Shown: positions 51,830 through 60,678 of the stretch, piece after piece
Layout: the number at the start of each line of letters is the position of its first letter
Position numbering within the stretch: the first letter of the stretch is position 1
Source: Streptomyces diacarni
Lineage (GTDB): Bacteria > Actinomycetota > Actinomycetes > Streptomycetales > Streptomycetaceae
Assembly (NCBI RefSeq): GCF_003323715.1
Contig: NZ_QOIN01000054.1
Span: 1-64,000, forward strand
DNA length: 64,000 nt
Direction of reading: 5' to 3'
Notes under the pieces: model-generated
Database searches by the model: none
The model's input: only the letters and a program-made list of their open reading frames with translations
What the model was told of the DNA's origin: nothing
Program-made: the position numbers and the translations under genes

Positions 51830-53626
51830 TCACGGAGGGGCGGTCTCCGCGTCGCTGATGACGAACCAGACCGTCTTGCCTTCTGCTTCGGGACGCACGC
51901 CCCACTGGGCGGCAAGCGCGTCCAGCAGCATCAGCCCCCGCCCGCCGGGCGCCAGTTCGCCGGGGCTGAGTTGGTGCGGCATGTCGTCACCGCCATCGGT
52001 GACCCCCACGTACAGGCTGTGGTGCGAGGTGAGGTCGGCGTGGACGCTGGCCGGTGCGTCGGTGTGGACCATGACGTTGCCGATGAGTTCCGTGGTGAGC
52101 AGGACAGCGCTGTCCACCCGGTCGGCGTCACTCCAGTCGTGCAGGAGGCCGCTGATCTCCTGACGCGCCAAGGCGACTCCATCGGCGCGCTCCTGCGTGA
52201 CGGTCAGGGCGAGGTGGCGGAGCGGGGGTTCCGCTGTGTGGCCGACCGGGTCGCGGCGCACGAGCAGCAGGGCCATGTCGTCGGCACGGGCCTCTCTGCG
52301 CCTGTCGGCGTGTGGGGGCAGGGAATCGGTCACGACGTGGAGCAGACGTTCGGCCATGCCCTCCAGATCGCCTGCGGGTGCGGGTGACATGACGTCGCGG
52401 AGACGCACCCAGCCGGTGTACATGTCGTGTCCGCCGGATTCGATCAGCCCGTCGGTGCACAGCATCAGGACCTCGTCGCCGGCCAGAGCAAGCGTGGTGA
52501 CCGGGTAGTCGTCTGCCTCGGGCATGAGCCCCAGGGGCAGGCCGCCGGGGATGTGTTTGAGCAGGCAGGTGCCGTCCGGCAGGCGCAGGACCGGGTGGGG
52601 GTGGCCGGCGCGGGCGAGGTGGAGCTTGCCGCTGGTCGGATCGGCTTCGGCGTAGAGGCACGTCGCGAACCGCTCGCTGTTCTGGCCGCTCAGAAAGCGG
52701 GAGGCACGGGTCAGGACGGAGTCGGGCCCGTGGCCTTCCAGGGCGTAGGCGTGCACGGCTGTGCGCAGCTGGGACATGACGCCGGCGGCGTGGACGTCGC
52801 TGCCTTCGACGTCGCCGATGACCAGCGCCAGGTTGCCGTTGTGCAGCCGGATGCAGTCGTACCAGTCGCCGCCCACCAGGAGGCCGCCACCGGTGGGAAC
52901 ATATCGGGCGGCCACGGTCAAGCCCTGTGGGGCGACGGACTGGTCCATGCTGTGCCGGAGGCGTTGGGAGAGGGTGTATTCGGCGGCGGCGGCCTGCATG
53001 TCTTCCACGGCCGCAGTGAGCAGTTCCGCCGTCAGTTCCAGCAGGTCCTGTTCGTCCGCGGTGAAGGCGACGGGCTCGCTGAAGGCGGCGAGCCACACCC
53101 CGACCAGCTCTCCCCTGACGGTCAGGGGCAAGCAGGCCCACGCCTCGTGCCCCACGCGGGCGGCGAGCTGGTAGGTGGCGGGGAAGCGAGCCGCGTACTC
53201 GTCCGGTGAGGCGAGATAGACCGGTTCGGCGGTGCGGGCTGCTTCGGCTGCCGGGTACGCGGAGTCGAGCCGCACCTGGAAGGGTTCCTCGGCGTTCAGC
53301 GGCATGTTGTGCCGGCCCATGGAGCACAGTGCGTCCTCGGTGACGCTGAAGACCATCTGGCCGTCCAGGGGAAACCTCTCGTCGTGCAGTTGGGAGGCCA
53401 GTTGCAGTACGTGGTGCATCGAGGTGGCCCCGGACATGCCGTAGCCGGCTTCCAGCAGGGCGGCATCCCGGCGGCGGGGGGCGGTGCGGGCGTGTGCGGG
53501 CCGTTGCGGGGGCCGGGGGTCGGCTGCCGGCGGCGCGCGGCGGATGCGCGCCGCGGTGGACATGTCGTTGAGGGCCTCTACCTGCCTGACCTCTTCCGAC
53601 TCGTCCTCGAACCGCTCCCGGCCCAT
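51830..53626 (-). CDS. GAF-SpoIIE serine phosphatase with C-terminal anti-sigma-type ATPase
   Basis: ATG 53626 has AGGAG six bases upstream. The 598-residue protein has a GAF sensor (about 60-205), a SpoIIE-type PP2C phosphatase (about 225-430; VAARYVPTGGGLLVGGDWYD, NLALVIGDVEGSDVHAAGVM, EVLMLCTDGLIESGG, RADDMALLLVRR) and an HATPase_c kinase-like domain (about 460-590; DSAVLLTTELIGNVMVHTDA, LSPGELAPGGRGLMLLDALA). Such proteins phosphorylate and dephosphorylate anti-sigma antagonists in Streptomyces stress and development. No partner gene lies nearby. It diverges from the RiPP operon but a regulatory link is not shown. Confidence 0.9.
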   Translation of the reverse strand: MGRERFEDESEEVRQVEALNDMSTAARIRRAPPAADPRPPQRPAHARTAPRRRDAALLEAGYGMSGATSMHHVLQLASQLHDERFPLDGQMVFSVTEDALCSMGRHNMPLNAEEPFQVRLDSAYPAAEAARTAEPVYLASPDEYAARFPATYQLAARVGHEAWACLPLTVRGELVGVWLAAFSEPVAFTADEQDLLELTAELLTAAVEDMQAAAAEYTLSQRLRHSMDQSVAPQGLTVAARYVPTGGGLLVGGDWYDCIRLHNGNLALVIGDVEGSDVHAAGVMSQLRTAVHAYALEGHGPDSVLTRASRFLSGQNSERFATCLYAEADPTSGKLHLARAGHPHPVLRLPDGTCLLKHIPGGLPLGLMPEADDYPVTTLALAGDEVLMLCTDGLIESGGHDMYTGWVRLRDVMSPAPAGDLEGMAERLLHVVTDSLPPHADRRREARADDMALLLVRRDPVGHTAEPPLRHLALTVTQERADGVALARQEISGLLHDWSDADRVDSAVLLTTELIGNVMVHTDAPASVHADLTSHHSLYVGVTDGGDDMPHQLSPGELAPGGRGLMLLDALAAQWGVRPEAEGKTVWFVISDAETAPP

Positions 53627-53639
53627 CGAGGCTCCTCCC

Positions 53640-53750
53640 GTTCCGGTGTCGCGTCCCGTCCTGGTGTCGTGTTTCGTCGTCCCGGTGTCGTGTCCCGTCC
53701 CGGCGTCGCGTCCCGTCCTGGTGTCGCATGCCGTCCTGGTGTCGCGCTGA
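53640..53750. repeat. 18-base tandem repeat upstream of SpoIIE-type gene
   Basis: About six imperfect copies of TGGTGTCGCGTCCCGTCC in a row, starting 14 bases upstream of the phosphatase start codon, so inside its promoter or leader. The repeats would be transcribed or would space the promoter. Copy number may vary between strains. Confidence 0.7.
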
Positions 53751-53757
53751 CGTCATC

Positions 53758-54463
53758 GTCCGACGGTGGAGGGGGTGCCGCAGCTTGTGCCGGCGGCGCG
53801 GGGTGCTCCGCGGGAGCGGTGTGGCCGCCAGATGGGACGCGGCGGCGGGAGCTCAGGAACTGGTGGCCACGCCCGGGGGCGGTGGGTCGCCACGCGGGTG
53901 GTCCGGGACGGACCGGCTACGCGCCACTCCGGCGGCAGCGTGCGCCGCCGGCAATGTCGTACGGACCGCATCGATTGCTCCGTTCAGGTGAGCTTGCCGA
54001 CGCGCGAACGCCCCCCTCCATCGGCTGGACGGACGAGGCCGCTGGCTGCGGGCCTGGAAGGGGGCCGGGGCCCATGCCGAGCAGCAGGCCCCCGGCCTCC
54101 CCGAGGAAACGGGCGGCGCCCTCGGAGCAGGTGAGGAAGCCGGCTCATGGCGAGGCCGATTTGGAGTCCAGCACCAGTCGGCCGGCTCTGCCCGGCATTC
54201 CGTCACCGCCTCATCGGCAGGGACAGGCTGGCTGCGGCTGCGGCTGCGGCTGCGGCTACAGCTACAGCTACAGCTACAGCTACAGCTACAGCTACGACGT
54301 CCGGGCCGTGCACTTCGCCCGGTCGCGCGGGTGCGGGTTTTCGATCTCCGCTGACACCGTGCCCGGGGACCGGGTACCGTCCCTGATCACTCTTCCGTTC
54401 GACCACGCACGCACTGGCCCGCGAGAAGGGCGGGTGCGGGCAACAGGACACCGGAGCCGCCAG
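53758..54463. other. RiPP operon leader region with hexanucleotide microsatellite
   Basis: About 700 bases upstream of the first RiPP gene. At 54231-54296 there are eleven hexamers: four GCTGCG, then six GCTACA and one GCTACG. In the frame of the downstream gene this would read as alternating Cys-Gly then Tyr-Ser. The downstream frame is open through the whole region, so a start upstream cannot be excluded, but the GTG at 54464 has the only good ribosome site. No promoter or precursor gene was recognised here. Confidence 0.5.
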
Positions 54464-56788
54464 GTGGACGCCCTCCACGACATACGCCCCAGGCTGCGGG
54501 CGGACGCGCTGTTCACGGCGACCGACCATGGAGTGCTCCTCCAGTATCCCGAGGGTCAGTTCGTACTCAAGGGGCGTACCGCCTACTCGTGGATGTGCCG
54601 TCTGGCGCCGCACCTGACCGGGGCGAACACGGTCGCCGAACTGTGCGACGGACTGCCCAGGGAGCGCGCGGACGCCGTCGCCGCAATCGTGCGGACGCTG
54701 CTGGAGCGCGGCGTCGTGCACGATCTGCGTCCCCCGGAGCCGGCTGGAGGTGACGGGGACGGACCGCCGGCCGAGAAGGTCGCGGCCCGCTTCGGCGACC
54801 AACTCGCCTACCTCGACCATCAGCTCGGCGGCCCGGCAGCCGCCGCCTTCGCCCGCTTCCGCGACACCCGGGTGCTGATCGCGGGCCACGGCGAGGCCGC
54901 CGAGAGCTGCGCTGCGACCCTGCTGCGCAACGGGTTGCGCACCGTCACACTCACCGGAGGCCCCGAGCTGTCGGCGCGGCTGGAACCGGAACTGGAGGAG
55001 CTGCACGCCGCCGGGTGCGAGGCCCAGGTCGAGCTGTGTCCGACGCGGGAGGGCAGCGACGGGCCGGACGACGCCAACCGGGACGCGGACGTGGTCGTGG
55101 CGTGCGGTACGGGACACGGAGAGCTCTTCGACCGCAACCGCGCGGCGCTCGGCGGCGGCCCGGCTCTGCTGCCGCTGACCGTGCTGGACGGCACAGCGGT
55201 GATCGGACCGCTGGTGTCCGGCACCGGTCACCGCGAGGCGGTGGGCGACCCGGAGCGGGCCGCGGGCTGCTGGCAGTGCGCCGTGCTGCGGCTCGCCGCC
55301 GGCCTGGAACCGGCAGCCGCCGCGGCGTTCCTGCGGGCCGCGTGCACGGGACGCTCCGCGGGCCGACCGGACGCGCAGCTCGGGCGCATGCTCGGTACGA
55401 CACTCGCCTTCGACGTCTTCCGGTACCGCACGGGGGCCCTGCCCGCGGAAAGCGCGGGCTCCCTCCTCCTCCAGGACTGCGCGACCCTGGAGACCTCCCG
55501 GCAGACACTGCTCGCCCATCCCGACTGCGAGGCGTGCGGTGAGCAGCCCGTCCCCCGGAGCGGCGCCGGCGAATCCGCAGGGCCGCGCCCTCCGGGCGGA
55601 TCACGTGCCGGGGAAGAGAAGGTGCTGTTCGGTACGTACGCGGGGGTGTTCCGGCGCTACGCCGACGACGCCCTTGCGCAGTCCCCGCTGCGCGCCGCCG
55701 CCGTGGAGGTGGCCGCGCCCGGCCCGTCCGCCATCCCGGCGCGGGCCGTCACCGCCTTCGCTCTCGGCGCCCAGACCGACGCGCGGGCGGCGGCCCGCAC
55801 CTCGGCCGCGCTGGTGTACGAGTCGCTGCTGCACGCGCACGGCATGCCGCGGAGCGCCGCACCATATCTCGCGGACGCCTCCTGCGTGCGCGTCCCCGGC
55901 CACGAACTGAGCACCTGGAGCGGCACGGCTCAGCCGGGCGGACCGGACGGCGGCCCTGGGCAGACTCCGTGGCTGCGCGCGTGGACATGGGAGCCCGCCG
56001 CCGGGCAGGCTCTGACCGTGTCCGGGCGGACCGTCGCCGTGCCGGCCGCGGCGGTGCACCCCGGCGGTGCCCTCAACCGCGACCGCCACTTCGAGCCGGG
56101 CGGCGCCGGCGCGGGAGCGGGCTCCACCGTCGAGGCCGCCGCGCGGGCGGGGCTGCTGTCGGCCCTCGCCTACGAGGGCGTCGTGGCGGCGCTGCGCGGT
56201 ACGGACACCGCACGCATACTGCCGGTTGACACCGTAACGGACGGCGACGTGGGCTTTCTGCTCCGTTCGCTCGCGCACCTGGACCAGTCGGCCACTCTTC
56301 TGGAACTCCCCGGCGCTGCTCCCGCGCACGCGGTGATCGCACTCGCCACCGTCCGGCCTACCGTCACCGGCCCACTCCCTGCCGGCGCCGCCCGAGCGCC
56401 CGGCCACAGTGCCGCTCAGGCGCTGGGCCACCGCACCACTCAGGCGCTGGGTCACGGCGCCACCCGCGCAGAGGCTGTTGTTCGTGCTCTGCGCGACCTG
56501 CTCGGTACGCTGCAACTGGCGTGCGAGGGACAAGAGGCGGACCTCGGCGATCCCCTGGTGCCCGGGTTCGACGCGGAAGCCCTGCGGGCGGCGGCCGCAC
56601 AAGCCGCATCGCCGGCCTCCCCGTCGGGCCCCGACGCGACCCCGACGCCCTGGCAGGAGCCGACGTGGCCGCGGGCGGTGCCGGGCCGGGACGTGCTCGT
56701 CGCGGTGACGACACCGCCGGACCTGCGCGCGGGCGGTGTGGAGACCGTGCGGGTGCTGCTGCGCAAAGTCCCGGAGGCACCGCAGTGA
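54464..56788 (+). CDS. Ocin-ThiF-like (E1-like) partner of azole-forming cyclodehydratase
   Basis: GTG 54464 has GGAG seven bases upstream, giving 774 residues. Residues 1-90 look like a PqqD/RRE-type leader-peptide-binding domain (VLLQYPEGQFVLKGRTAYSW; AAIVRTLLERGVVHDL). Next comes a ThiF/E1-like Rossmann region (FRDTRVLIAGHGEAAESCAA; CWQCAVLRLAAGLEP; HPDCEACG). The C-terminal half resembles the degenerate YcaO-like part of thiopeptide-type Ocin-ThiF proteins (VLFGTYAGVFRRYADDALAQ). Such F-proteins capture the precursor and present it to the YcaO enzyme. Octapeptide repeats (GHSAAQAL, GHRTTQAL, GHGATRAE) occur at 56403-56474. Its stop overlaps the YcaO start (GTGA). Confidence 0.8.
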   Translation: MDALHDIRPRLRADALFTATDHGVLLQYPEGQFVLKGRTAYSWMCRLAPHLTGANTVAELCDGLPRERADAVAAIVRTLLERGVVHDLRPPEPAGGDGDGPPAEKVAARFGDQLAYLDHQLGGPAAAAFARFRDTRVLIAGHGEAAESCAATLLRNGLRTVTLTGGPELSARLEPELEELHAAGCEAQVELCPTREGSDGPDDANRDADVVVACGTGHGELFDRNRAALGGGPALLPLTVLDGTAVIGPLVSGTGHREAVGDPERAAGCWQCAVLRLAAGLEPAAAAAFLRAACTGRSAGRPDAQLGRMLGTTLAFDVFRYRTGALPAESAGSLLLQDCATLETSRQTLLAHPDCEACGEQPVPRSGAGESAGPRPPGGSRAGEEKVLFGTYAGVFRRYADDALAQSPLRAAAVEVAAPGPSAIPARAVTAFALGAQTDARAAARTSAALVYESLLHAHGMPRSAAPYLADASCVRVPGHELSTWSGTAQPGGPDGGPGQTPWLRAWTWEPAAGQALTVSGRTVAVPAAAVHPGGALNRDRHFEPGGAGAGAGSTVEAAARAGLLSALAYEGVVAALRGTDTARILPVDTVTDGDVGFLLRSLAHLDQSATLLELPGAAPAHAVIALATVRPTVTGPLPAGAARAPGHSAAQALGHRTTQALGHGATRAEAVVRALRDLLGTLQLACEGQEADLGDPLVPGFDAEALRAAAAQAASPASPSGPDATPTPWQEPTWPRAVPGRDVLVAVTTPPDLRAGGVETVRVLLRKVPEAPQ

Positions 56789-58848
56789 GCGCTTCGGCGG
56801 TGGCTCCGCCGGAGTGCGACCGGCTGCGCGTCGAGGAGGAGGTGGCGCTTCGGCTGCGCAGGGCGGACCTCGGCGTCGGGCCCTGGGCCGTGCACGTACG
56901 GCTGTTGGGCGTGTCCGATGCCTTCGCCGCCCCCGACGATCCCCCCGGCCCCCTTCCCGGAACCACCCTCGTCCCAGTGCATCTGCACGGCAGGTATGCG
57001 CTCGTCGGCCCCGTCGGTCCGGTGCGGCCGGCTCCGGGACGCCCCTGTTTCCGCTGCGTGGCCACCCGCTGGCAGGCGCTGCGCCCCGCCGTGGAACGCG
57101 ACGCCGTCGAGCGCGGTCCCCGGGCTCCCCTCCACGCGGCCGCCCCGAACCCGTATCTGACCTCCTTCGCCCTCGACATGCTCGCCCACCTGGCCGCGTC
57201 CGCGCTCTCCACGGGGCACCGAGAGCCGTCCGGCACCGGTGCCGGCACCGACGACGACGCCGACGCCGACGCCGTCGCGGGTGTCGGTGCCGGTGTCGGT
57301 GCCGGTGCCGGTGCTGTGGGCCGGCTCGCGCTGGACACCCTCGGGGTGGAGCGGGCCCGGCTGCTGACCGACCCCGCCTGCCCCTGGTGCGGGGGGCGCG
57401 AGGCCGCTGCCCCGGATCCCGCGCGAAGCGCCGCCGTCCCCCTGAGACCCGGCCTCCTGCCGCCGCCCGGCTCCTCCCGGTTGCTCAGCCCCGCGCAGGC
57501 GGTACCGGGTTGGGCTGCCGACGCGCTCGCCAACCCGGTGTGCGGGGCCCTGGGGACCGGCGTCAGGCCGGATCGTGAAGCCACCAACACGGCTCCGGCG
57601 AGCGGCAGGTTCGCGGTACGCGGCGGTGACCGCCTCCTCGACGTCCACTGGAGCGGACACGCCGACACCTACCGGGACAGCAGCGCCCTCGCTCTGTGCG
57701 AGGGGCTGGAGCGGCTGGCGGGGCTGCGCGAGGGCGGTAGCGCACCGGTCCGCGCCGCGCGGTCCCGGCTGCGGCACCCTTCGGTGGATCCGCGGGCGTG
57801 CGGCCTGCCGCCGGCGGCCTTCTTCGAGGGCGCGTCCGCGCAGTTCGTCCCGTACGACGAGGAACTCGTCCTGCCGTGGGTGTGGGGCTGGTCGCTGCGG
57901 GACGAGCGGCCGGTGCTGGTGCCCGAGCAGATGGTCCGCTACCGGCTGGCCGGTCCTGGTCCGTACTTCGCGGTCGAGACCTCCAGCGGGTGTGCGGGCG
58001 GCTCCTGCCTGGAGGAGGCCGTGCTGCACGGGCTGTTGGAGGTGGTGGAGCGGGACGCCTTCCTGGCGGCGTGGCTCGGGCGTGCCAGGCTGCCCGCGAT
58101 CGCGGTGGAGAGCTGCCGCTCCCGCCCGCTCCGCTTCCTCGCCGAGCGGATGCGGCGCGGCGGCTACCTGCTCAGGATCCTCGACAACCGGATCGACCTG
58201 CCGGTGCCCGTCGTGACCGCGGTCGCGGTCCGCGAGGACGGCGGGCCGGGCGCGCTGTGCCTGTCCAGCGCCGCCGCGCTCGAACCCGAGCGGGCGGCCG
58301 AGTCGGCGGCACGCGAGGTCGCCAGCCACCTGTCGGGCTTCGCCGAGCGCACCGTCGCCGACCAGGACCGGCTGCGCACCATGGCGCGGGACTTCGGCCT
58401 GGTGCGCGAACTCACCGACCACGCCGCGCTCTACGGCCTCCCCGAGATGACGCGGCACGCCGCGTTCCTCCTCGACTCCACCGACCGGCCACAGCACTGG
58501 ACCGAGGTCTTCCAGGACGGCAGGCGCGTCGCCGGGCGCCCGGACGGCGACGGCAGCGGTGCGCCGCCCGCCATCGATCTGTCCGCCGCCGTGCGCCACT
58601 GCCGAGATCTGCTCGCGGCCCGGGGCTTCGACACGATCGTCGTCGACCAAACGGGCCCCGAACAGCGGGCGACCGGCACGCGCGTCGTACGGGTGCTGGT
58701 GCCCGGGCTGCTGCCGATCGACTTCGGCGCACGGCGGCATCGGGCGCCCGGCATGGTGCGAGCCCGCACCGCGCTGCGGAGCGCCGGGCTGCGCGACCAC
58801 GACCTGACCGCGGCGGAGCTCAACCCGGCTCCGCACCCGTTCATGTGA
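56785..58848 (+). CDS. YcaO-type azoline-forming cyclodehydratase
   Basis: GTG 56785 overlaps the previous stop. The 687-residue protein has an E1-like N-terminal region (HVRLLGVSDAFAAPDD; PGRPCFRCVATRW; CPWCGG), then a YcaO domain: YRDSSALALCEGLERLAGLR, SSGCAGGSCLEEAVLHGLLE, VVERDAFLAAWLGRARLPAI and SAAALEPERAAESAAREVAS. These contain the ATP/Mg2+-binding Glu residues (ExxER, ExxxxDAF). The C-terminus is NPAPHPFM, close to the Pro-rich PxPxP end of azoline-forming YcaOs. It makes thiazolines or oxazolines from Cys, Ser or Thr of a precursor peptide using ATP. Gly-Ala/Val-Gly microsatellites occur near 57240-57320. Confidence 0.9.
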   Translation: MSASAVAPPECDRLRVEEEVALRLRRADLGVGPWAVHVRLLGVSDAFAAPDDPPGPLPGTTLVPVHLHGRYALVGPVGPVRPAPGRPCFRCVATRWQALRPAVERDAVERGPRAPLHAAAPNPYLTSFALDMLAHLAASALSTGHREPSGTGAGTDDDADADAVAGVGAGVGAGAGAVGRLALDTLGVERARLLTDPACPWCGGREAAAPDPARSAAVPLRPGLLPPPGSSRLLSPAQAVPGWAADALANPVCGALGTGVRPDREATNTAPASGRFAVRGGDRLLDVHWSGHADTYRDSSALALCEGLERLAGLREGGSAPVRAARSRLRHPSVDPRACGLPPAAFFEGASAQFVPYDEELVLPWVWGWSLRDERPVLVPEQMVRYRLAGPGPYFAVETSSGCAGGSCLEEAVLHGLLEVVERDAFLAAWLGRARLPAIAVESCRSRPLRFLAERMRRGGYLLRILDNRIDLPVPVVTAVAVREDGGPGALCLSSAAALEPERAAESAAREVASHLSGFAERTVADQDRLRTMARDFGLVRELTDHAALYGLPEMTRHAAFLLDSTDRPQHWTEVFQDGRRVAGRPDGDGSGAPPAIDLSAAVRHCRDLLAARGFDTIVVDQTGPEQRATGTRVVRVLVPGLLPIDFGARRHRAPGMVRARTALRSAGLRDHDLTAAELNPAPHPFM

Positions 58849-58881
58849 GGGAGGAGAGGGGATGCAGAGGGGTGACGAGGG

Positions 58882-60678
58882 ATGAACGGGGGTGAAGGGG
58901 GAATGGTGCCCGGCGGCTCGAAGCCCGGTATGGCCATGGACGGTGCGGGGATCGTCACCCGCTATCTGGACGCGGTGCTGCGGCGGGCCTCGGTCCCGAT
59001 GGAGGACGAGCCGTTCGAGCCGGACTGGCAGGACAGGCCCCGAAGCCACAAGGTCTACCGCGGAGCACCCGGTTTCCCCCTGCCCGAGCGGGCTCCGCGG
59101 CCTCCGCTGGAGCTGGGAGAGGTCCTCCTGAACCGGCGGCCCGGACGCCGTCAGGGCCGGGAGGCGGTCTTCACCGTGCCGCTCCTCGCGGGCATGCTCC
59201 GGCACTCCTACGGCTGGCTCTCCCGTCGTCTCCAGGTTGACCCCAACCCCGGTCGGCGCGGCCAGGCGGCCTACACACACGCCGAGTGGGCGCGTGGCAG
59301 CGCGGCCGGCGGCGGCCTGTACCCGTGCGAGCTGTACTGGGTGTGCGGCCGGGGCGGCGGCCCGCTGCCGGGCGTCTACCACTACGCGCAGCCCACCCAC
59401 TCCCTCAGCCGTGTCGCCACCGCCGACCTCTCTGCCCACGTACGCTCCGCGTTGGGCTCCGGCGCGGGCGCGGGCGCGGGGGAGCACTTTCTCCTGGTCA
59501 CCAGCCGGTTGTGGCAGAACGCCTTCAAGTACGGGGAGTTCAGCCACCACTGCGTCACCATGGACCTCGGCTGTCTGCTGCGCACCTGGCAGATCTGGGC
59601 TGCCGCCTGCGGCATCGAACTGAAACCGCGCCTGTGCTTCGACGAACCGCGGCTGGACCGGCTGCTGGGCCTGGATCCGGCCACCGAGAGCGTCCTGGCC
59701 GTGGTGCCGCTGCCCTGGCGGTACGCTGCCGACGGCGTACCGGAGGAGACCGCCGACGACGGCACGGCCGCTTGCCCGGCACCCTTGGGGTCTCCACCCG
59801 TCGCACACCCGGGGTCTTCGCCCGTCACGGCAGAGGTGGCCGAACGGTCCCGTACCGTCAGGCGGTTTCCCGCGGCCGAAGCGGCCCATCTCGCGGCGGT
59901 GTACGACGCGCGGCCGTTCCCGGCGCCCGAGGCACTGGCCGAGGCGGCACGGGTGACTCTCGTCCGGGACGGACCCGCAGGAGGCGGTACGCCCGAAGCA
60001 CCCGGCCTGCCGGCCGCCGCCACCGTCCCGTTGCCCCAGCCCACCCCTCTCACCAGCGGTGTCGCGGAGGCGCTCGCCGCCCGGCGCAGCAGCTTCGGCC
60101 GGTTCAGCGCGCACCGCCCGCTCGCCGCCGAGGACCTGGCGGCGCTGCTGAGCGCGGCAGCGGCCGGAGCGCAGGTGGAGACCGGCCAGGTTCCGCTGAC
60201 CCGGCTGGCGGTCTTCGTGCAGCACGTGGCGGACGTACCGGCCGGCCCCTACCTGTACGAGCCTGCGGCCCACGCCCTCGTCCCGCTGCCCGGACCTGCG
60301 CCTCACCCGTTCCTGCAGCGGGTCTACACCCTCACCAACTACAACCTCGAACAGGCCGCCGTCGCCCTGTTCGTACTGGCCCGCCCGCACGCTGTCGTCG
60401 CCGCCGCGGGACCGCGCGGCTACCGACTGTTCAACGCCGAGGCGGGCGCCGTCGCGCAGGCCGTCTACCTCGCCGCCGCCGCCCTCGACACCGGCTGCGG
60501 TGCCGCGCTCGGTTTCGACTACGAGGCCGTGCACGCGGCTCTCGCACCCGCCGTCGGCGCCGGCACCTGGCCGCTGCTGCTCCTCATGGCAGGGCACGAG
60601 CGCCCCGGCAGGGCCCGTTTCGACGCGTCCGTCGTCCCTCGCGCCCCCCACCCCCGTACGGACGGGACCGACCTGTGA
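58882..60678 (+). CDS. SagB-type azoline dehydrogenase, two nitroreductase domains
   Basis: ATG 58882 has AGGGG about nine bases upstream; ATGs at 58903 and near 58930 are alternatives. The 598-residue protein contains two nitroreductase-fold units. The first shows RGSAAGGGLYPCELYWVCGR, AFKYGEFSHHCVTMDLGCLL and WAAACGIELKPRLCFDE. The second shows LAARRSSFGRFSAHRPLAAE, GYRLFNAEAGAVAQAVYLAA and DTGCGAALGFDYEAV. FMN-dependent SagB enzymes oxidise azolines to thiazoles or oxazoles. A catalytic Lys/Tyr pair (for example FKYGEF) is in the first unit. Its stop overlaps the next start (GTGA). Confidence 0.87.
   Translation: MNGGEGGMVPGGSKPGMAMDGAGIVTRYLDAVLRRASVPMEDEPFEPDWQDRPRSHKVYRGAPGFPLPERAPRPPLELGEVLLNRRPGRRQGREAVFTVPLLAGMLRHSYGWLSRRLQVDPNPGRRGQAAYTHAEWARGSAAGGGLYPCELYWVCGRGGGPLPGVYHYAQPTHSLSRVATADLSAHVRSALGSGAGAGAGEHFLLVTSRLWQNAFKYGEFSHHCVTMDLGCLLRTWQIWAAACGIELKPRLCFDEPRLDRLLGLDPATESVLAVVPLPWRYAADGVPEETADDGTAACPAPLGSPPVAHPGSSPVTAEVAERSRTVRRFPAAEAAHLAAVYDARPFPAPEALAEAARVTLVRDGPAGGGTPEAPGLPAAATVPLPQPTPLTSGVAEALAARRSSFGRFSAHRPLAAEDLAALLSAAAAGAQVETGQVPLTRLAVFVQHVADVPAGPYLYEPAAHALVPLPGPAPHPFLQRVYTLTNYNLEQAAVALFVLARPHAVVAAAGPRGYRLFNAEAGAVAQAVYLAAAALDTGCGAALGFDYEAVHAALAPAVGAGTWPLLLLMAGHERPGRARFDASVVPRAPHPRTDGTDL

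Noticed and set aside
54231..54296. Cys-Gly/Tyr-Ser repeat as a RiPP core peptide
   Set aside because: It is a simple hexamer microsatellite without leader, start or stop of a small gene; the repeated dipeptides change with the third base only. Kept as a repeat instead.
53309..54463. Upstream 385-codon extension of the Ocin-ThiF gene
   Set aside because: The frame is open but overlaps the SpoIIE-type gene antisense and has no family sequence; the GTG at 54464 has a proper ribosome site and fits the family N-terminus.
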